Counted from the first letter of the stretch, positions 24,501 to 33,710 are shown. The stretch is 64,000 nt of DNA from an uncultured Christensenella sp. (GCA_910578565.1 CAJTQF010000003.1:161456-225455), one strand, 5' to 3'. The notes: a model not told the origin generated them from the sequence alone. Program-made: numbers and translations.

Positions 24501-26181
24501 CGGACAGGAGCTAAACTTCGAAGACTATCTGGGCGGCAGTTGGAACGATTATAAAGGCATAATAAAGCTGGACGGTAAACTGACGGACAGGAACGTTGGC
24601 GCGGGCGGATACGTAACGACGCTGGAGCTTACGGACGGCAATTATAAATGGCAGTATCCGAGTAAGACGGGCGTAAAGCACGGTATTGCGGCGCAGAGCC
24701 TGAGCGTGAGCGGCGACGATAAGGTTGCTGTTTATAACTGGAACATAAGTCCGATAATCGTGGACACGACCAACCTGTGGAATAAAGGCGCAGGCGGTGC
24801 GACATTGAACCTGCCGCAGAACGTAAAAGACCTGATAGCAGGCGGCACGCTTGAATTGGGCTACCGCTATTACGACGGCTCGGGACAGCTGTTGGAAACG
24901 CCGGAATTAAAGGGCGGCAGGTCGTTCAAGGTGGAAGCTGTGTTCGGCGGCGACGACGCGGAACGCAACGTGCAGTTCAGGACGGGCGAGGCAACGTACG
25001 GCGCGGTATCCAAGAGTATAGACTATACCGTCCCGCAGAGCGGCGCGGCGGCGTTCATGAACACGGTGAAGGACTTCATGACGGGAACCTGGCTGGGCTT
25101 GCCTGTATGGAGCTGGTTCTTAATAGGTCTTGCGCTGCTGATACTGTTGATAATAATCATAGTGGTTGCTGCGAAGCGGCGCAAGAGCAAGGAAGAGCGC
25201 GAAGCAAAGAAAGCAGCGAAAGAAGAAGAGAAAGCGCGGCGTGAAGAAGAGCGCAGGCTTCAACAGGAACGCCTTGAAGAAGAACGCAGGCTTCAGAGAG
25301 AAAAGCTGGAAGCGGAGCGCGAGATAGCGAAAGCGAAACAGGAAGCGGAGCTTGAAAAGATCCGCGCGCAGGCGCAACTGAGCGGTGCGGGAATAGCAAG
25401 CGTAGCGGCGGCAGTACCGCAGGCGGTGCAACAGCCGCAACCGCAAACAGTGCAACAAACTATCGACAATAACGCATTGGCAAGAATAGAAGCGGAAATT
25501 GCAAGAATTAACGATAAAATTTCAAATCAGCAACCTGCGCAACCGCAGTATATTAACCTGCCTATGCCGCAACAGCCGCAGCAACAGTATATATCCGTTC
25601 CCATGCAGCAACAAATGCAACCGCAGATGATGCCCGTTCCTATACAACAGCAGTTGCCTATGATGCCGATGGGCGGCGGTCATAGCGGAGAATTCTCTGA
25701 TTTGAGAGCAGATGTTCGTTCTATGCGTGAAGAACAGCGTTCCGAAAGAGAAGTTACGGCGCTCAGAAGGGAGATGGAACTTGAATTTGCAAAGTTGCGT
25801 GCCGACGGTATGTACGGTAAGCAAACGCCTGCGCAAATTTCTATGCCTGCAAATGTGCAAGGGGCGCGCGAACTTACACAAAACGGTCAGCCGGCTCAGG
25901 ATAATTCTGCCGAAATGATGGGCGCGATAATGGCGGCATTTGTTAAAAACATAGCTGCTAATAATTATGCGGTGCCTGTTGCGGAAACTGTTCAGGAGCC
26001 GCAGGAAGAGCAGAAACCTAACGTTGCAAGTACGTCGGCAAGTTATCCGTCCAATGCTGTAATTACGACTACAACTACCGTAGACACTACCAAAAGCGGG
26101 AAGTCTCGCAATGAACAGTTAGATGACGGAAGGCTGTTTGATATCGACGGTTTTTACGATACGTTTGACAGCAACAAATAA
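21580..26181 (+). CDS. Giant membrane-anchored surface protein with long cytoplasmic tail
   Basis: 1533 residues. The signal peptide (residues 1-39) is followed by about 1130 extracellular residues: a Ser/Asn/Thr-rich N-terminal part, then repeated beta-sandwich units of MBG/Ig-like type, several ending in W(T)DG...V.FEIT or LNWEI.K motifs. A single TM helix (about 1177-1198) is followed by RRK, a highly charged coiled coil of about 70 residues (Glu/Arg/Lys), a Gln/Pro-rich stretch (about 1290-1365), a second charged helix, and a Thr/Ser-rich end. Thus about 335 residues face the cytoplasm. There is no LPxTG motif. Codon use changes inside the gene: AT-rich at both ends, GC-rich in the repeats. 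Start: AAGGAGAAG. A paralogue begins at 61584. Function unknown, and adhesion or surface sensing is an inference. Confidence 0.85.
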   Translation: MKIRSRNLLTAILALLCAVTLIFGIAFMLPKSEKINADAAVAVNRTSYTPTFIGQHFILSSNASRQFSDFSTTLNPSLSQINCNNNEFTITKELDCYSIASYIQFTADIVVPANTEYKVEYSYTLNLDRLSLVPGTEANCVAEIFYFGNTANGGSDQSTTITYNVLGGSGSTYSSDCISIDYQSNETRTKTLPSITYSNTTNSDKTFTAYFGYFGGSGRSGGAGNNKIISATYNLTMDEKVTAEKAVVTVDKNSDVYDANGTNFLFNYDQSKIELKSIDFTDFDGVSSNYYNGSGVSPINSFGSCSLIGAGVYKFKFDIKNGAVWDTSTNDQMSKIITVTVTRKGLTLPTGSSAQEYTGGALTYVLSDFNGGQNISMDGVVSSNGSSVTGAGGSALTDTTDTFEAVKVGRYTVTLGLRDKKNYTWTDGTTAPKSVVFEITEKELLSAGPVSSSLNGIGGAEWGFGDNGVTITVTDDRVSGENINLLCYYDVAGGTDKSKTLTATTTGNVTTVTMPANIPVGKYTFYVELNGNGGDNANYKLTQNNSLDFEVTSGKIDPSTYGWIYTKDGAAGATIANGGKVPFALKSGSAVDGVKYELSIQIPAGHSSVVVDTSKYAGGYQTRSGSSVGKYTTKVALKSTDPTFKFEVGGVMQSTIDVELNWEIEKGRFDLSGVKWEYSVDGTNFTDYDPSNPPQYNDGNYITVRVKAASLPMGLNLDALYTGSDEYDVDNYTASISVSDFVYNTANFNAPDTSLLDLNWEIVKKNLYTGFKNVAESYTNGNGTGTIIIKRLNVDPKYDGYITYKYYDLSTGLAVTLADIKTAADPTNEKKYKVEAYIDSAYASNYAVDDNGVTPNDSFTTGSKNKLATATIDGNDGTTPITAEYDGTTHFDSTLIKITGSDSINITDFTVTYYDKDGTELAAGELPKDAGAYTVYIKLGAQAEKKYILGTDRFTVVIEAKGIALPTLDEMVFNGQELNFEDYLGGSWNDYKGIIKLDGKLTDRNVGAGGYVTTLELTDGNYKWQYPSKTGVKHGIAAQSLSVSGDDKVAVYNWNISPIIVDTTNLWNKGAGGATLNLPQNVKDLIAGGTLELGYRYYDGSGQLLETPELKGGRSFKVEAVFGGDDAERNVQFRTGEATYGAVSKSIDYTVPQSGAAAFMNTVKDFMTGTWLGLPVWSWFLIGLALLILLIIIIVVAAKRRKSKEEREAKKAAKEEEKARREEERRLQQERLEEERRLQREKLEAEREIAKAKQEAELEKIRAQAQLSGAGIASVAAAVPQAVQQPQPQTVQQTIDNNALARIEAEIARINDKISNQQPAQPQYINLPMPQQPQQQYISVPMQQQMQPQMMPVPIQQQLPMMPMGGGHSGEFSDLRADVRSMREEQRSEREVTALRREMELEFAKLRADGMYGKQTPAQISMPANVQGARELTQNGQPAQDNSAEMMGAIMAAFVKNIAANNYAVPVAETVQEPQEEQKPNVASTSASYPSNAVITTTTTVDTTKSGKSRNEQLDDGRLFDIDGFYDTFDSNK

Positions 26182-26193
26182 GATATTTTAAAT

Positions 26194-26230
26194 TAGGCGG
26201 TACGGATTTTGTATCGCTTAAATTTTTTTT
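26194..26230 (+). terminator. Terminator after the giant surface-protein gene
   Basis: A 10-bp stem TAGGCGGTAC/GTATCGCTTA with G-U pairs is followed by AATTTTTTTT. The rest of the gap to 26398 holds a GAAA-tetraloop hairpin (26267-26280) and two further hairpins (26308-26332 and 26333-26361), but no gene. Confidence 0.8.
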
Positions 26231-26398
26231 GAATAATCTGAAAAAAACTACTCAAAATATTTTTACAAGCGGAAACGCTTTAATATAGAGCTTGTTTTTC
26301 AGATTGACGCCTGTCTTTTTGAAGGACAGGCGGGAGGAGTATTCGTTTTCGGATACTCCTCTATGAATTTTTGGGTAAATTGCTAAGTAAAATATTAT

Positions 26399-27319
26399 AT
26401 GAAGAAATTTTTACTTAAAATTTTGCCTAAAATAAAATTAGCGGTTTGCTTTGCAGTTTGTATATCTGTTTGCATTATTGTATCTTGTCTTGCTGTTAAC
26501 AAAACTGGCGGCAATGCTTCGACGGACGGTAAGTCGGTATTGAAAATTTGGCAGATTGATTCATTTGAAGGCGGGAAAGGTTCGCGTGCGGATTTTTTGC
26601 AGGATATAGGTGATGAATTTGCGGCAAACGGCGGAAGTTACGTTTCGGTTGTATCGCTTTCCGCAGACGCCGCGCGTTTTAATCTTGAAAAAGGTAATGT
26701 CCCTGACTTAATTTCCTACGGCGCGGGAATATACGGTATTGAAAATTATATTAAGAGCTTTGAAACCTGGTGTCATGGCGGTTATTGCTTGTTGTCCCTT
26801 GATACGTCTGCCGATTTTGCAGACCTTGATGCAAATAATACTGTTATAAATGAAGGTAAAGACAATTTTGTTGGTGCGGCGGCATTATTTTGCGGTATTT
26901 CGGGTGCTGAATACGAAAAAAGTACAGCTGCTTATGTCAGTCTTATAAACGGTAAATATAAGTATTTGTTGGGGACTCAACGCGATATTTTCAGGCTGAA
27001 AACGCGCGGTGAAAGTTTTACGATAAAGCCCGTATCTGATTTTAATGATCTGTATCAAAATATTTCGGTTACGGCTCAGGGCGACAGAGCAAGTTTAGCA
27101 AAAAGATTTTGCGGATATTTATTTGATAAGACAGACGAAGTTAACAGAGTCGGTATGATGAGTAAACGTACAGGTTTATATGACGACGAAATGAAAATAA
27201 TGGAAGGCGTGAATTATGCTTATAAATTGACCAGTCCGATAAGTGAAAGTGTAGGGCAAAAGATAAAACAGGCTGTTTCGGACGGCAACATAAATATGTT
27301 GAAAAATCTGCTTAAATAA
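26399..27319 (+). CDS. Lipoprotein resembling an extracellular solute-binding protein
   Basis: 306 residues. The hydrophobic signal segment ends at IVSC (Cys near residue 30), a plausible lipobox. The mature part starts with VLKIWQIDSFEGGKGSRADF, a beta-strand and Gly-rich loop typical of family 1 sugar-binding proteins, followed by DIGDEFAANG and DLISYGAG. It is about 100 residues shorter than a normal sugar-binding protein, so it may be a reduced or repurposed form. No permease is adjacent. There is no clear ribosome binding site, and a TAAAAT lies 5 bases before the ATG. It sits between the giant surface protein and murB. Confidence 0.7.
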   Translation: MKKFLLKILPKIKLAVCFAVCISVCIIVSCLAVNKTGGNASTDGKSVLKIWQIDSFEGGKGSRADFLQDIGDEFAANGGSYVSVVSLSADAARFNLEKGNVPDLISYGAGIYGIENYIKSFETWCHGGYCLLSLDTSADFADLDANNTVINEGKDNFVGAAALFCGISGAEYEKSTAAYVSLINGKYKYLLGTQRDIFRLKTRGESFTIKPVSDFNDLYQNISVTAQGDRASLAKRFCGYLFDKTDEVNRVGMMSKRTGLYDDEMKIMEGVNYAYKLTSPISESVGQKIKQAVSDGNINMLKNLLK

Positions 27320-27348
27320 TTGAAAAAAAACAAAATAAATGATATTAT
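27320..27348 (+). promoter_or_regulatory. Promoter of the murB-PHP-whiA-dnaE cluster
   Basis: TTGAAA (27320-27325), 17-base spacer, TATTAT (27343-27348), 15 bases before the murB start. Confidence 0.7.
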
Positions 27349-27363
27349 AGTATAGGTGGCAAT

Positions 27364-28269
27364 TTGAATATTGAAGACAGTCTTGATACCGTTTTTAAAA
27401 GTGTTAAAAAAGTAAGCGGATTCAACTTTACAAAGCATACTACCTATGGCTGTGGCGGGAATGCAAATAGTGCGTATTATCCGGAAACGCCTGAACAAGC
27501 GGCAGCTGTATACAAAAATCTGAAACAAAGAGGCGACAGGTTTATAACTCTCGGAAACGGGTCAAACGTTTTGGTCGCAGATGGCGGATTTGACGGCGAA
27601 GTAATTGCTACTAAATATTTACAGGGTACACGTCAGTCTTCACCGGATAGTTTTATGTGTTTTGCAGGAACGACTGTTGCCAACATATTAAAATTTTGCA
27701 AAGCTAACGGGTTTGGCGGTCTTGAATATCTTGTAGGCATACCTGCGACTTGCGGCGGCTTGGTCTATATGAACGGCGGTGCGGCAGGAAAGTATATATG
27801 CGAAAATATTAAAAATGTTTACATTTATGACGGCGAATTCAGGGTTTTAACAAATAAAGAATGTCAATTTGGCAACAAGCATAGTATTATGCGTGACATT
27901 GATTGTATAATCCTTGCAGCGGAGTTTAATTTTATTCCAAAATCGCAAAAAGATATCGAAACGGATAGTGCATATTATTTAGAGAAAAGACGTAAACATC
28001 CAAAAGGTAAGAGTTGCGGGTGTGTATTTAAAAACGTCGGCGGGATAAGCGCAGGAAAGTTGATTGACGAAACGGGGCTTAAAGGGCTGACGATAGGCGG
28101 AGCTGCGGTGAGCAGAGACCATGCGAATTTTATTTTAAATACAGGTACTCGCTCTGCCGACGTTTATGCGCTTATAAAAGAAGTAAAGCGCAGAGTGCTA
28201 GATAAGACGGGTATTTTACTTGAAGAAGAAGTAGTTTACATAGGAGATTTCAATGATTCTTTCGGGTGA
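27364..28269 (+). CDS. murB: UDP-N-acetylenolpyruvoylglucosamine reductase
   Basis: 301 residues. TTG start behind AGGTGG. The FAD-binding domain shows TLGNGSNVLVADGGFDG and GLEYLVGIPATCGGLVYMNGGA, and the C-terminal substrate domain shows KSCGCVFKNVGG. The general acid, Ser in E. coli MurB, is Cys here, as in some other Firmicutes. It reduces enolpyruvyl-UDP-GlcNAc to UDP-MurNAc for peptidoglycan. The last 17 bases overlap the next gene. First gene of a cluster that continues to dnaE. Confidence 0.97.
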   Translation: MNIEDSLDTVFKSVKKVSGFNFTKHTTYGCGGNANSAYYPETPEQAAAVYKNLKQRGDRFITLGNGSNVLVADGGFDGEVIATKYLQGTRQSSPDSFMCFAGTTVANILKFCKANGFGGLEYLVGIPATCGGLVYMNGGAAGKYICENIKNVYIYDGEFRVLTNKECQFGNKHSIMRDIDCIILAAEFNFIPKSQKDIETDSAYYLEKRRKHPKGKSCGCVFKNVGGISAGKLIDETGLKGLTIGGAAVSRDHANFILNTGTRSADVYALIKEVKRRVLDKTGILLEEEVVYIGDFNDSFG

Positions 28270-29029
28270 TTATCATACACATACTCCCTATTCCCACGGC
28301 AAAAATACTGTGCTTGAAAACGCCTTTGCGGCAAAGTCAAAGGGTATAAAAGAAATAGCTATAACGGACCATGGCTTTAATCATATCATTTTCGGGCTTA
28401 AGCGAAAAAATCTTGTTGCGCTTCGGTCTGAAATAATTGAAGCGGAAAAACTTACGGGCGTTAAAATTTTAATGGGAATGGAAAGTAATTTAATATCTGT
28501 TGACGGTCATTCGGATATGACTGAGAGCGATTTAAAGTACTTTGATATATTCCTTTGCGGAATACACGAAGTGGTGAAGTTTAAAAGTTTTTCCGATATG
28601 CGTGACGTAATGTTTAAAAATTATATTGCGTACAAGTTTGGGAAAAAGCCGTCGGACAAGGTTATTGCGAATACTACGAAAGCGTATATAAACGTTGTTA
28701 AGAATAATCCCGTTGATATTCTGACCCATATAAATTATAAGTGTTTTTGCGATTTAAAAGAAGTTGCAAAATGCTGTAGCGATTACGGCACATATATTGA
28801 AATTAATACTAAGAAGAGGCACGTTTCGGCGGAAGAATTAAATCTTATGGCTTCTACAGGCGTTCGGTTTGTTATTGATTCGGACGCGCATTCCGCATCC
28901 AGAATAGGAGACACTAAAATTGCAGAAGAGCTTTTAGCTGAAGCAAGCGTTCCGCCCGAGCAGATTGATAATATTGACGGCAGACTGCCTAAATTCAGGT
29001 TCAGCGCCTACAAAGCGGAAAAATTGTGA
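28253..29029 (+). CDS. PHP domain phosphoesterase (YcdX/histidinol-phosphatase-like)
   Basis: 258 residues. The metal-binding PHP motifs are complete: GDYHTHTPYSHG at the N-terminus, AITDHGFNH, the Glu in MGMESNL, a DILTHINYKC His, and a final VIDSDAHSA. Family members cleave phosphomonoesters, and the exact substrate is open. It overlaps murB by 17 bases (AGGAGATTTCA before the ATG) and stops one base before whiA, so the genes are coupled. Confidence 0.92.
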   Translation: MILSGDYHTHTPYSHGKNTVLENAFAAKSKGIKEIAITDHGFNHIIFGLKRKNLVALRSEIIEAEKLTGVKILMGMESNLISVDGHSDMTESDLKYFDIFLCGIHEVVKFKSFSDMRDVMFKNYIAYKFGKKPSDKVIANTTKAYINVVKNNPVDILTHINYKCFCDLKEVAKCCSDYGTYIEINTKKRHVSAEELNLMASTGVRFVIDSDAHSASRIGDTKIAEELLAEASVPPEQIDNIDGRLPKFRFSAYKAEKL

Positions 29030-29030
29030 T

Positions 29031-29987
29031 ATGCAGAACTTTACCGAAGAAATAAAAAACGAAATTATTAAAAATCCGATTGGCGACAAGTGTTGTAAAC
29101 TTGCCGCGCTTTCCGCTTTTATAAGGACAAGTGGCAGCGTTATTTCAAAACAGGGGAAATTCGGGTTCGAAATTACTACGGAAAACGAAAGAACTGCAGA
29201 ATATTTTTCAGATATGCTTGAAGAAGAGTTTGGGCTGAGTTTAAACGTTACGGGCGCAAAATTCGATATATTAAGCGGCAGGGACAAGCTGACATTCGAG
29301 TGTTTGGGTGACGACGCGGAAAAATTTCTTTCCGATACGGAAATATTAAAAAACAACGGTGACGGGAAAAGCTTGAGCTTTGGAATAAGCGAAAAATTAA
29401 TTGCAAAAGATTGTTGCAAAGTTGCGTATATAAAAGGCGTGTTTTTAGGCGGCGGAAGTTGTACGCTTCCGGAAGAAAGTGTTCTAAGCAGAACGGGTTA
29501 TCATTTTGAAATTGTTTTTTCGAATAAAATAGCGGCAAGTGATTTTTGCGAACTTTTATGTTCATTTGAAATTCTTGCAAAATTGGTCGGGCGTAAAGAT
29601 TCCGCAGTCGTTTACGTAAAAAGTAAGGAAGTTATTTCAGATATCTTACACGTGTTATCCGCTGATAACTGCTTGGAAAAATTAAATAAAATAGTTGAGT
29701 TGAAGGACAGAACAAACAATGCAAACAGGGTGAACAACTGCTCGGTTTCAAATATTGATAAAACGGTAACCGCATCTGTAAACCAGGTGCGGGCAATTGA
29801 AATTATAGGTGATACGGTGGGGCTTCAAAGCCTTAATAAAATGCTTTTTGAAGTCGCCGAAGCCAGACTTGCCGATAAAAATGCGTCGATACAGGAACTT
29901 GCCGACAGGCTTTCGATTTCAAAAAGTTGCATTAATCACCGAATGAGAAAAATTTTAGATCTTGCTAAATCACTTGACAAGGATTGA
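29031..29987 (+). CDS. whiA: DNA-binding protein WhiA
   Basis: 318 residues from the ATG at 29031 (MQNFTEEIKNEI), one base after the PHP stop. An upstream in-frame ATG lies inside that gene. The N-terminal part is a homing-endonuclease-like (LAGLIDADG) fold with KGVFLGGGSCT. The C-terminal HTH includes ASIQELADRLSISKSCINHRM. WhiA affects cell division and chromosome segregation in Gram-positive bacteria. In most Firmicutes rapZ and yvcK stand upstream, but here only the PHP gene does. Confidence 0.96.
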   Translation: MQNFTEEIKNEIIKNPIGDKCCKLAALSAFIRTSGSVISKQGKFGFEITTENERTAEYFSDMLEEEFGLSLNVTGAKFDILSGRDKLTFECLGDDAEKFLSDTEILKNNGDGKSLSFGISEKLIAKDCCKVAYIKGVFLGGGSCTLPEESVLSRTGYHFEIVFSNKIAASDFCELLCSFEILAKLVGRKDSAVVYVKSKEVISDILHVLSADNCLEKLNKIVELKDRTNNANRVNNCSVSNIDKTVTASVNQVRAIEIIGDTVGLQSLNKMLFEVAEARLADKNASIQELADRLSISKSCINHRMRKILDLAKSLDKD

Positions 29988-29992
29988 TAAAA

Positions 29993-32900
29993 ATGACAGA
30001 TTTCGTACATCTTCACCTGCACACTGAATATTCGTTATTGGACGGAGCGTGCAAAATTGACAACTTAATACAATACTGCAAGGCGAACGGAATAGATACT
30101 GTTTGCATAACCGACCACGGTAATATGTACGGAACTTTGCAATTTGCCGAAAAGGCGGAAATCGCAGGTTTGAAATATATTATAGGCTGTGAGTTTTATA
30201 TGACAAGAGATATGGCGGACAAAACTTCAAACACCGCAGAGCATCTTATTCTCTTGGCAAAAAACAGAAAAGGCTATATTAATCTTGTTCAGCTGGACTC
30301 AATGGCGTTTGTCGACGGTTTTTATTATAAACCGAAAATAGACTATAAGGTTTTGAAAGAGCATTCCGAAGGGGTAATTTGCCTTTCTGCATGTCTTGCT
30401 GGCGGTATACCGCGCAGATTGCTTTTAGGTGACTACGATGGCGCAAAAGCAATGGCTTTGGATTTGAAAAATACTTTCGGTGAAGATTTTTACATAGAAA
30501 TTCAGGACCACGGCATTGAAGAAGAAAAGAGAGTGTTACCGCTCCTTATAAAACTGGCGAATGAAATAGGGGTGGAACTTGTAGCGACAAACGACGTACA
30601 TTATCTTTTAAAGGATGATGCTCAGCTTCAGGACGTCCTTATGTGCATTCAGATGAAAAAGCAGCTCGACGACCCCAAGCGAATGAAATTTTCAACAGAA
30701 GAATTTTATTTCAAAACGGGCGACGAAATGGCGGCGTTGTTTCCTAATTTGCCGAAAGCAATATCCAATACGCGCGTTATTGCCGATAAGGTAACGGAGC
30801 CGGCTTTTAATCTTAAAAACGGCTATCCTGTAAAGGATACTACGTTAATTCCGGAATATACGCCGCAGGACGGTTCGACAGCGGTAGAATATTTAAAAAA
30901 ATTGACAGCTGAAGGTTTAAAGGTCCGTTACGGCGATAAACTGTCGCAGCGCGAACTTGACCGTGCCGAGTATGAACTGAATATTATATGCGGGATGGGC
31001 TATGCCGACTATTATCTTGTAGTTTGGGATTTTATTAACTGGTCTAAGCAGCAGGGTATACCTGTCGGTCCTGGGCGCGGTTCGGGCGTTAGTTCTATTG
31101 TTGCTTATTCGATAGGTATAACCGACGTTGAACCTTTGCAGTACGACTTGCTTTTTGAAAGATTTTTAAACCCCGACCGTGTTTCTATGCCGGATTTCGA
31201 TATAGATTTTTGTACCGACAGGCGTGAAGAAACAATCGAATACGTGCGCAGAAAGTACGGCAGGGAAAACGTATGCCAGATTGTAACGTTTGGTACAATG
31301 GCTGCAAAAAACTCCATAAAAGACGTAGGCAGAGTAATGCGCGTTCCGTATTCCGAAACGGACAGGCTTACAAAGATAATGGACGGAAAAACCACTATTA
31401 CAGACCTTTTGGGCAGGCGTATAGAAGGCGCGCGTAAAAAGTTTGAAGCCGAAACCGACGAAGATAGAAAGGCGGACTTTGAAACCAAACTCGATGAATT
31501 GAAAGCTGCAAGAAACAGTGAATTTTGTGAAATTTACGAAACCGACGACGCGCTGCGCAGAGTAATCGATATGGCTTTGAAAGTGGAAGGTATGCCAAGA
31601 CAAACAGGTATACACGCCGCCGGCGTCGTGATTTGCCAGAAGAGAATAGCGGACAACGTTCCGCTTTCAAGAAACGGAGAAGATATTACTACGCAATTCG
31701 TCGCCAAAGAAATAGAAGCGCTTGGAATGTTAAAGATGGACTTCCTTGCGTTAGTTACTTTGACCGACATAAAGAAGTGCGTCGATTATGTTAAAGAAGA
31801 TTTTGGAATAGATATCAATTTCAATGAAATAGGCTATTCTAACGAAGGCGCTTACGCCCTGATTTCAGAAGGCGACACGGACGGTGTGTTCCAGCTCGAA
31901 GCCGGCGGTATGAAGCGGTTTATGAAAAACTTAAAACCCGACTGCCTTGAAGACCTTATAGCGGGCGTTTCGTTGTACCGTCCGGGTCCTATGAGATTTA
32001 TAGACTCGTTCTGTAAAAGAAAGCACGGACAAGAGCCTATTTCCTATGATTGCAATCAGGAAGAGAAGATTCTGAAAGTCACTTACGGCATTCCCGTTTA
32101 TCAGGAACAGGTAATGCAGATATTTCAGGATTTAGCTGGTTTTTCGCTTGGCGAAGCGGATTTGGTGCGCCGCGCCATGGGCAAAAAAGATAAAAAGACT
32201 TTGATGGCGCAAAAAGAAAAATTTATTAACGGCGGCGTAAGCACGACCAACGGCAACGAAATTAAGGGTTGCGTACAAAACGGCATACCTGCCGAAGTGG
32301 CAAATAAAATTTTCGGCGATATGGAAGGTTTTGCTTCCTATGCATTCAATAAATCGCACGCCGCGGCATATGCGGTTCTTGCCTATCAGACTGCCTGGCT
32401 TAAAAAGTATTATTGTAAAGAATTTATTTGCGCTTTATTGAACAACCGTCTTAACAAGATTGATGAAATTACTAAATATGTAATTTATCTTAAAGAGAAA
32501 GGGTACAAAGTATACCCGCCCGACATAAACAAAAGTAAAACCGTGTTCACCGTAGAAAAAAACGGCGTAAGGTTCGGTCTTTCTGCGCTGAAAGGCGCGG
32601 GGCAGACTGCAATTGATTCTATCATAGAAGAGCGTACCCAAAACGGTGATTTCAAGGATTTTCCCGATTTTATTTCCCGCAGCGTGAACTGGCTTAACTC
32701 TCGTCTTGTAGAAGGTTTGATTTTTGCGGGCGCGTTTGACGAAATGGGTGTAAAACGTTCGCAACTTGCCCTTGTTTACGACCAGCTTTGTTCTCGCGCA
32801 AAAGCGATAAGTAAGCAACGCGACAGCGCACAGATGAGCCTTTTCGGAAATTTCATTGAAGAAGAAAAACTTGATGTAAGTTATCCTGACGTTCCCGAAT

Positions 32901-33586
32901 ATGAATTAAATGAAAAACTGTCAAAGGAAAAGTTGGTTCTCGGTGTTTACGTCAGCGGGCATCCGTTTGAAAAGTATATGAACGCTTTCCCTGATTGTAC
33001 ATTTGATTGCTCGTATCTTGAAGACTACGTTGAAGATGAAGACGGAAACCGCACATTTAACCGCGTTGAAGACGGTATGCGTATTACTATGTCAGGCATA
33101 ATATCTTCTTACAGGCGCACTACAACTAAAAGAACGGGTACTTATATGGCGTTTTTGACTATTGAAGACGTTTACGGTTCGTTAGAGTGCGTATGTTTCC
33201 CCGCTGCATATGAAAAATATAAATCCGATATTGCTTTGGATAAAATTGTTATTGTTAAAGGTAAACTGGATATAGACGGTGAAAAAGGTATATCGCTTAT
33301 AATTGACAGTATTTCGGCTGTGGAAGACGAGCAGTTAGCGGAAGTCGGCGCTCAGCAGGCGGCAAAGGAACAGCCTGTTTTATGGCTCAATGCGGGCAAA
33401 CTTGACGACGAGTCGTTCAGTGAATTTGTCAATATGCTTACAAACTATGAAGGCGGGACGTTGTGCAAGATTGTGCGCGGCAATAAAAAATATAAAATAA
33501 ACGGCGTAAATTATTGCCGCGGACTGTTGGCGGAATTATCTACTTATTTGACAAATGAAGATATAAAGTATGTAGATAAAACTTGA
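29993..33586 (+). CDS. dnaE: DNA polymerase III subunit alpha, DnaE
   Basis: 1197 residues, normal length. The start is the ATG at 29993 (MTDFVHLHLHTEYS). A TTG three codons earlier is unlikely. The PHP domain (HLHTEYSLLDGA, TDHGNMYG) is followed by the polymerase palm with the catalytic PDFDIDF near residue 401, GPGRGSGVSS, the fingers, a tandem helix-hairpin-helix region, and a C-terminal OB domain (MSGIISSYRRTTTKRTGTYM, FLTIEDVYGSLECV). It replicates the chromosome, alongside PolC in most Firmicutes. It follows whiA by 5 bases. Confidence 0.98.
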   Translation: MTDFVHLHLHTEYSLLDGACKIDNLIQYCKANGIDTVCITDHGNMYGTLQFAEKAEIAGLKYIIGCEFYMTRDMADKTSNTAEHLILLAKNRKGYINLVQLDSMAFVDGFYYKPKIDYKVLKEHSEGVICLSACLAGGIPRRLLLGDYDGAKAMALDLKNTFGEDFYIEIQDHGIEEEKRVLPLLIKLANEIGVELVATNDVHYLLKDDAQLQDVLMCIQMKKQLDDPKRMKFSTEEFYFKTGDEMAALFPNLPKAISNTRVIADKVTEPAFNLKNGYPVKDTTLIPEYTPQDGSTAVEYLKKLTAEGLKVRYGDKLSQRELDRAEYELNIICGMGYADYYLVVWDFINWSKQQGIPVGPGRGSGVSSIVAYSIGITDVEPLQYDLLFERFLNPDRVSMPDFDIDFCTDRREETIEYVRRKYGRENVCQIVTFGTMAAKNSIKDVGRVMRVPYSETDRLTKIMDGKTTITDLLGRRIEGARKKFEAETDEDRKADFETKLDELKAARNSEFCEIYETDDALRRVIDMALKVEGMPRQTGIHAAGVVICQKRIADNVPLSRNGEDITTQFVAKEIEALGMLKMDFLALVTLTDIKKCVDYVKEDFGIDINFNEIGYSNEGAYALISEGDTDGVFQLEAGGMKRFMKNLKPDCLEDLIAGVSLYRPGPMRFIDSFCKRKHGQEPISYDCNQEEKILKVTYGIPVYQEQVMQIFQDLAGFSLGEADLVRRAMGKKDKKTLMAQKEKFINGGVSTTNGNEIKGCVQNGIPAEVANKIFGDMEGFASYAFNKSHAAAYAVLAYQTAWLKKYYCKEFICALLNNRLNKIDEITKYVIYLKEKGYKVYPPDINKSKTVFTVEKNGVRFGLSALKGAGQTAIDSIIEERTQNGDFKDFPDFISRSVNWLNSRLVEGLIFAGAFDEMGVKRSQLALVYDQLCSRAKAISKQRDSAQMSLFGNFIEEEKLDVSYPDVPEYELNEKLSKEKLVLGVYVSGHPFEKYMNAFPDCTFDCSYLEDYVEDEDGNRTFNRVEDGMRITMSGIISSYRRTTTKRTGTYMAFLTIEDVYGSLECVCFPAAYEKYKSDIALDKIVIVKGKLDIDGEKGISLIIDSISAVEDEQLAEVGAQQAAKEQPVLWLNAGKLDDESFSEFVNMLTNYEGGTLCKIVRGNKKYKINGVNYCRGLLAELSTYLTNEDIKYVDKT

Positions 33587-33604
33587 ATAAGGTTTTAAAA
33601 ACTG

Positions 33605-33633
33605 TTGTATTTTTTAAAAGGTTCTGTTATAAT
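33605..33633 (+). promoter_or_regulatory. pfkA promoter
   Basis: TTGTAT (33605-33610), 17-base spacer, extended TGTTATAAT (TATAAT 33628-33633). Confidence 0.8.
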
Positions 33634-33656
33634 TGATTTCGGAAATGATGAAATAA

Positions 33657-33688
33657 GTTCATAACGGCTTTGGGGGCAAAGTATGAAC
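33657..33688 (+). promoter_or_regulatory. Hairpin in the pfkA leader
   Basis: GTTCATA-ACGG-CTTTG-GGGG-CAAAG-TATGAAC: 7 bp, a one-sided 4-base bulge, 5 bp and a GGGG loop. It stands between the promoter and the ribosome binding site (AGCGGAGG). It could stabilise or regulate the mRNA. No T run follows, so it is not a terminator. Confidence 0.7.
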
Positions 33689-33710
33689 GGCGCATTAAGC
33701 GGAGGATTTT

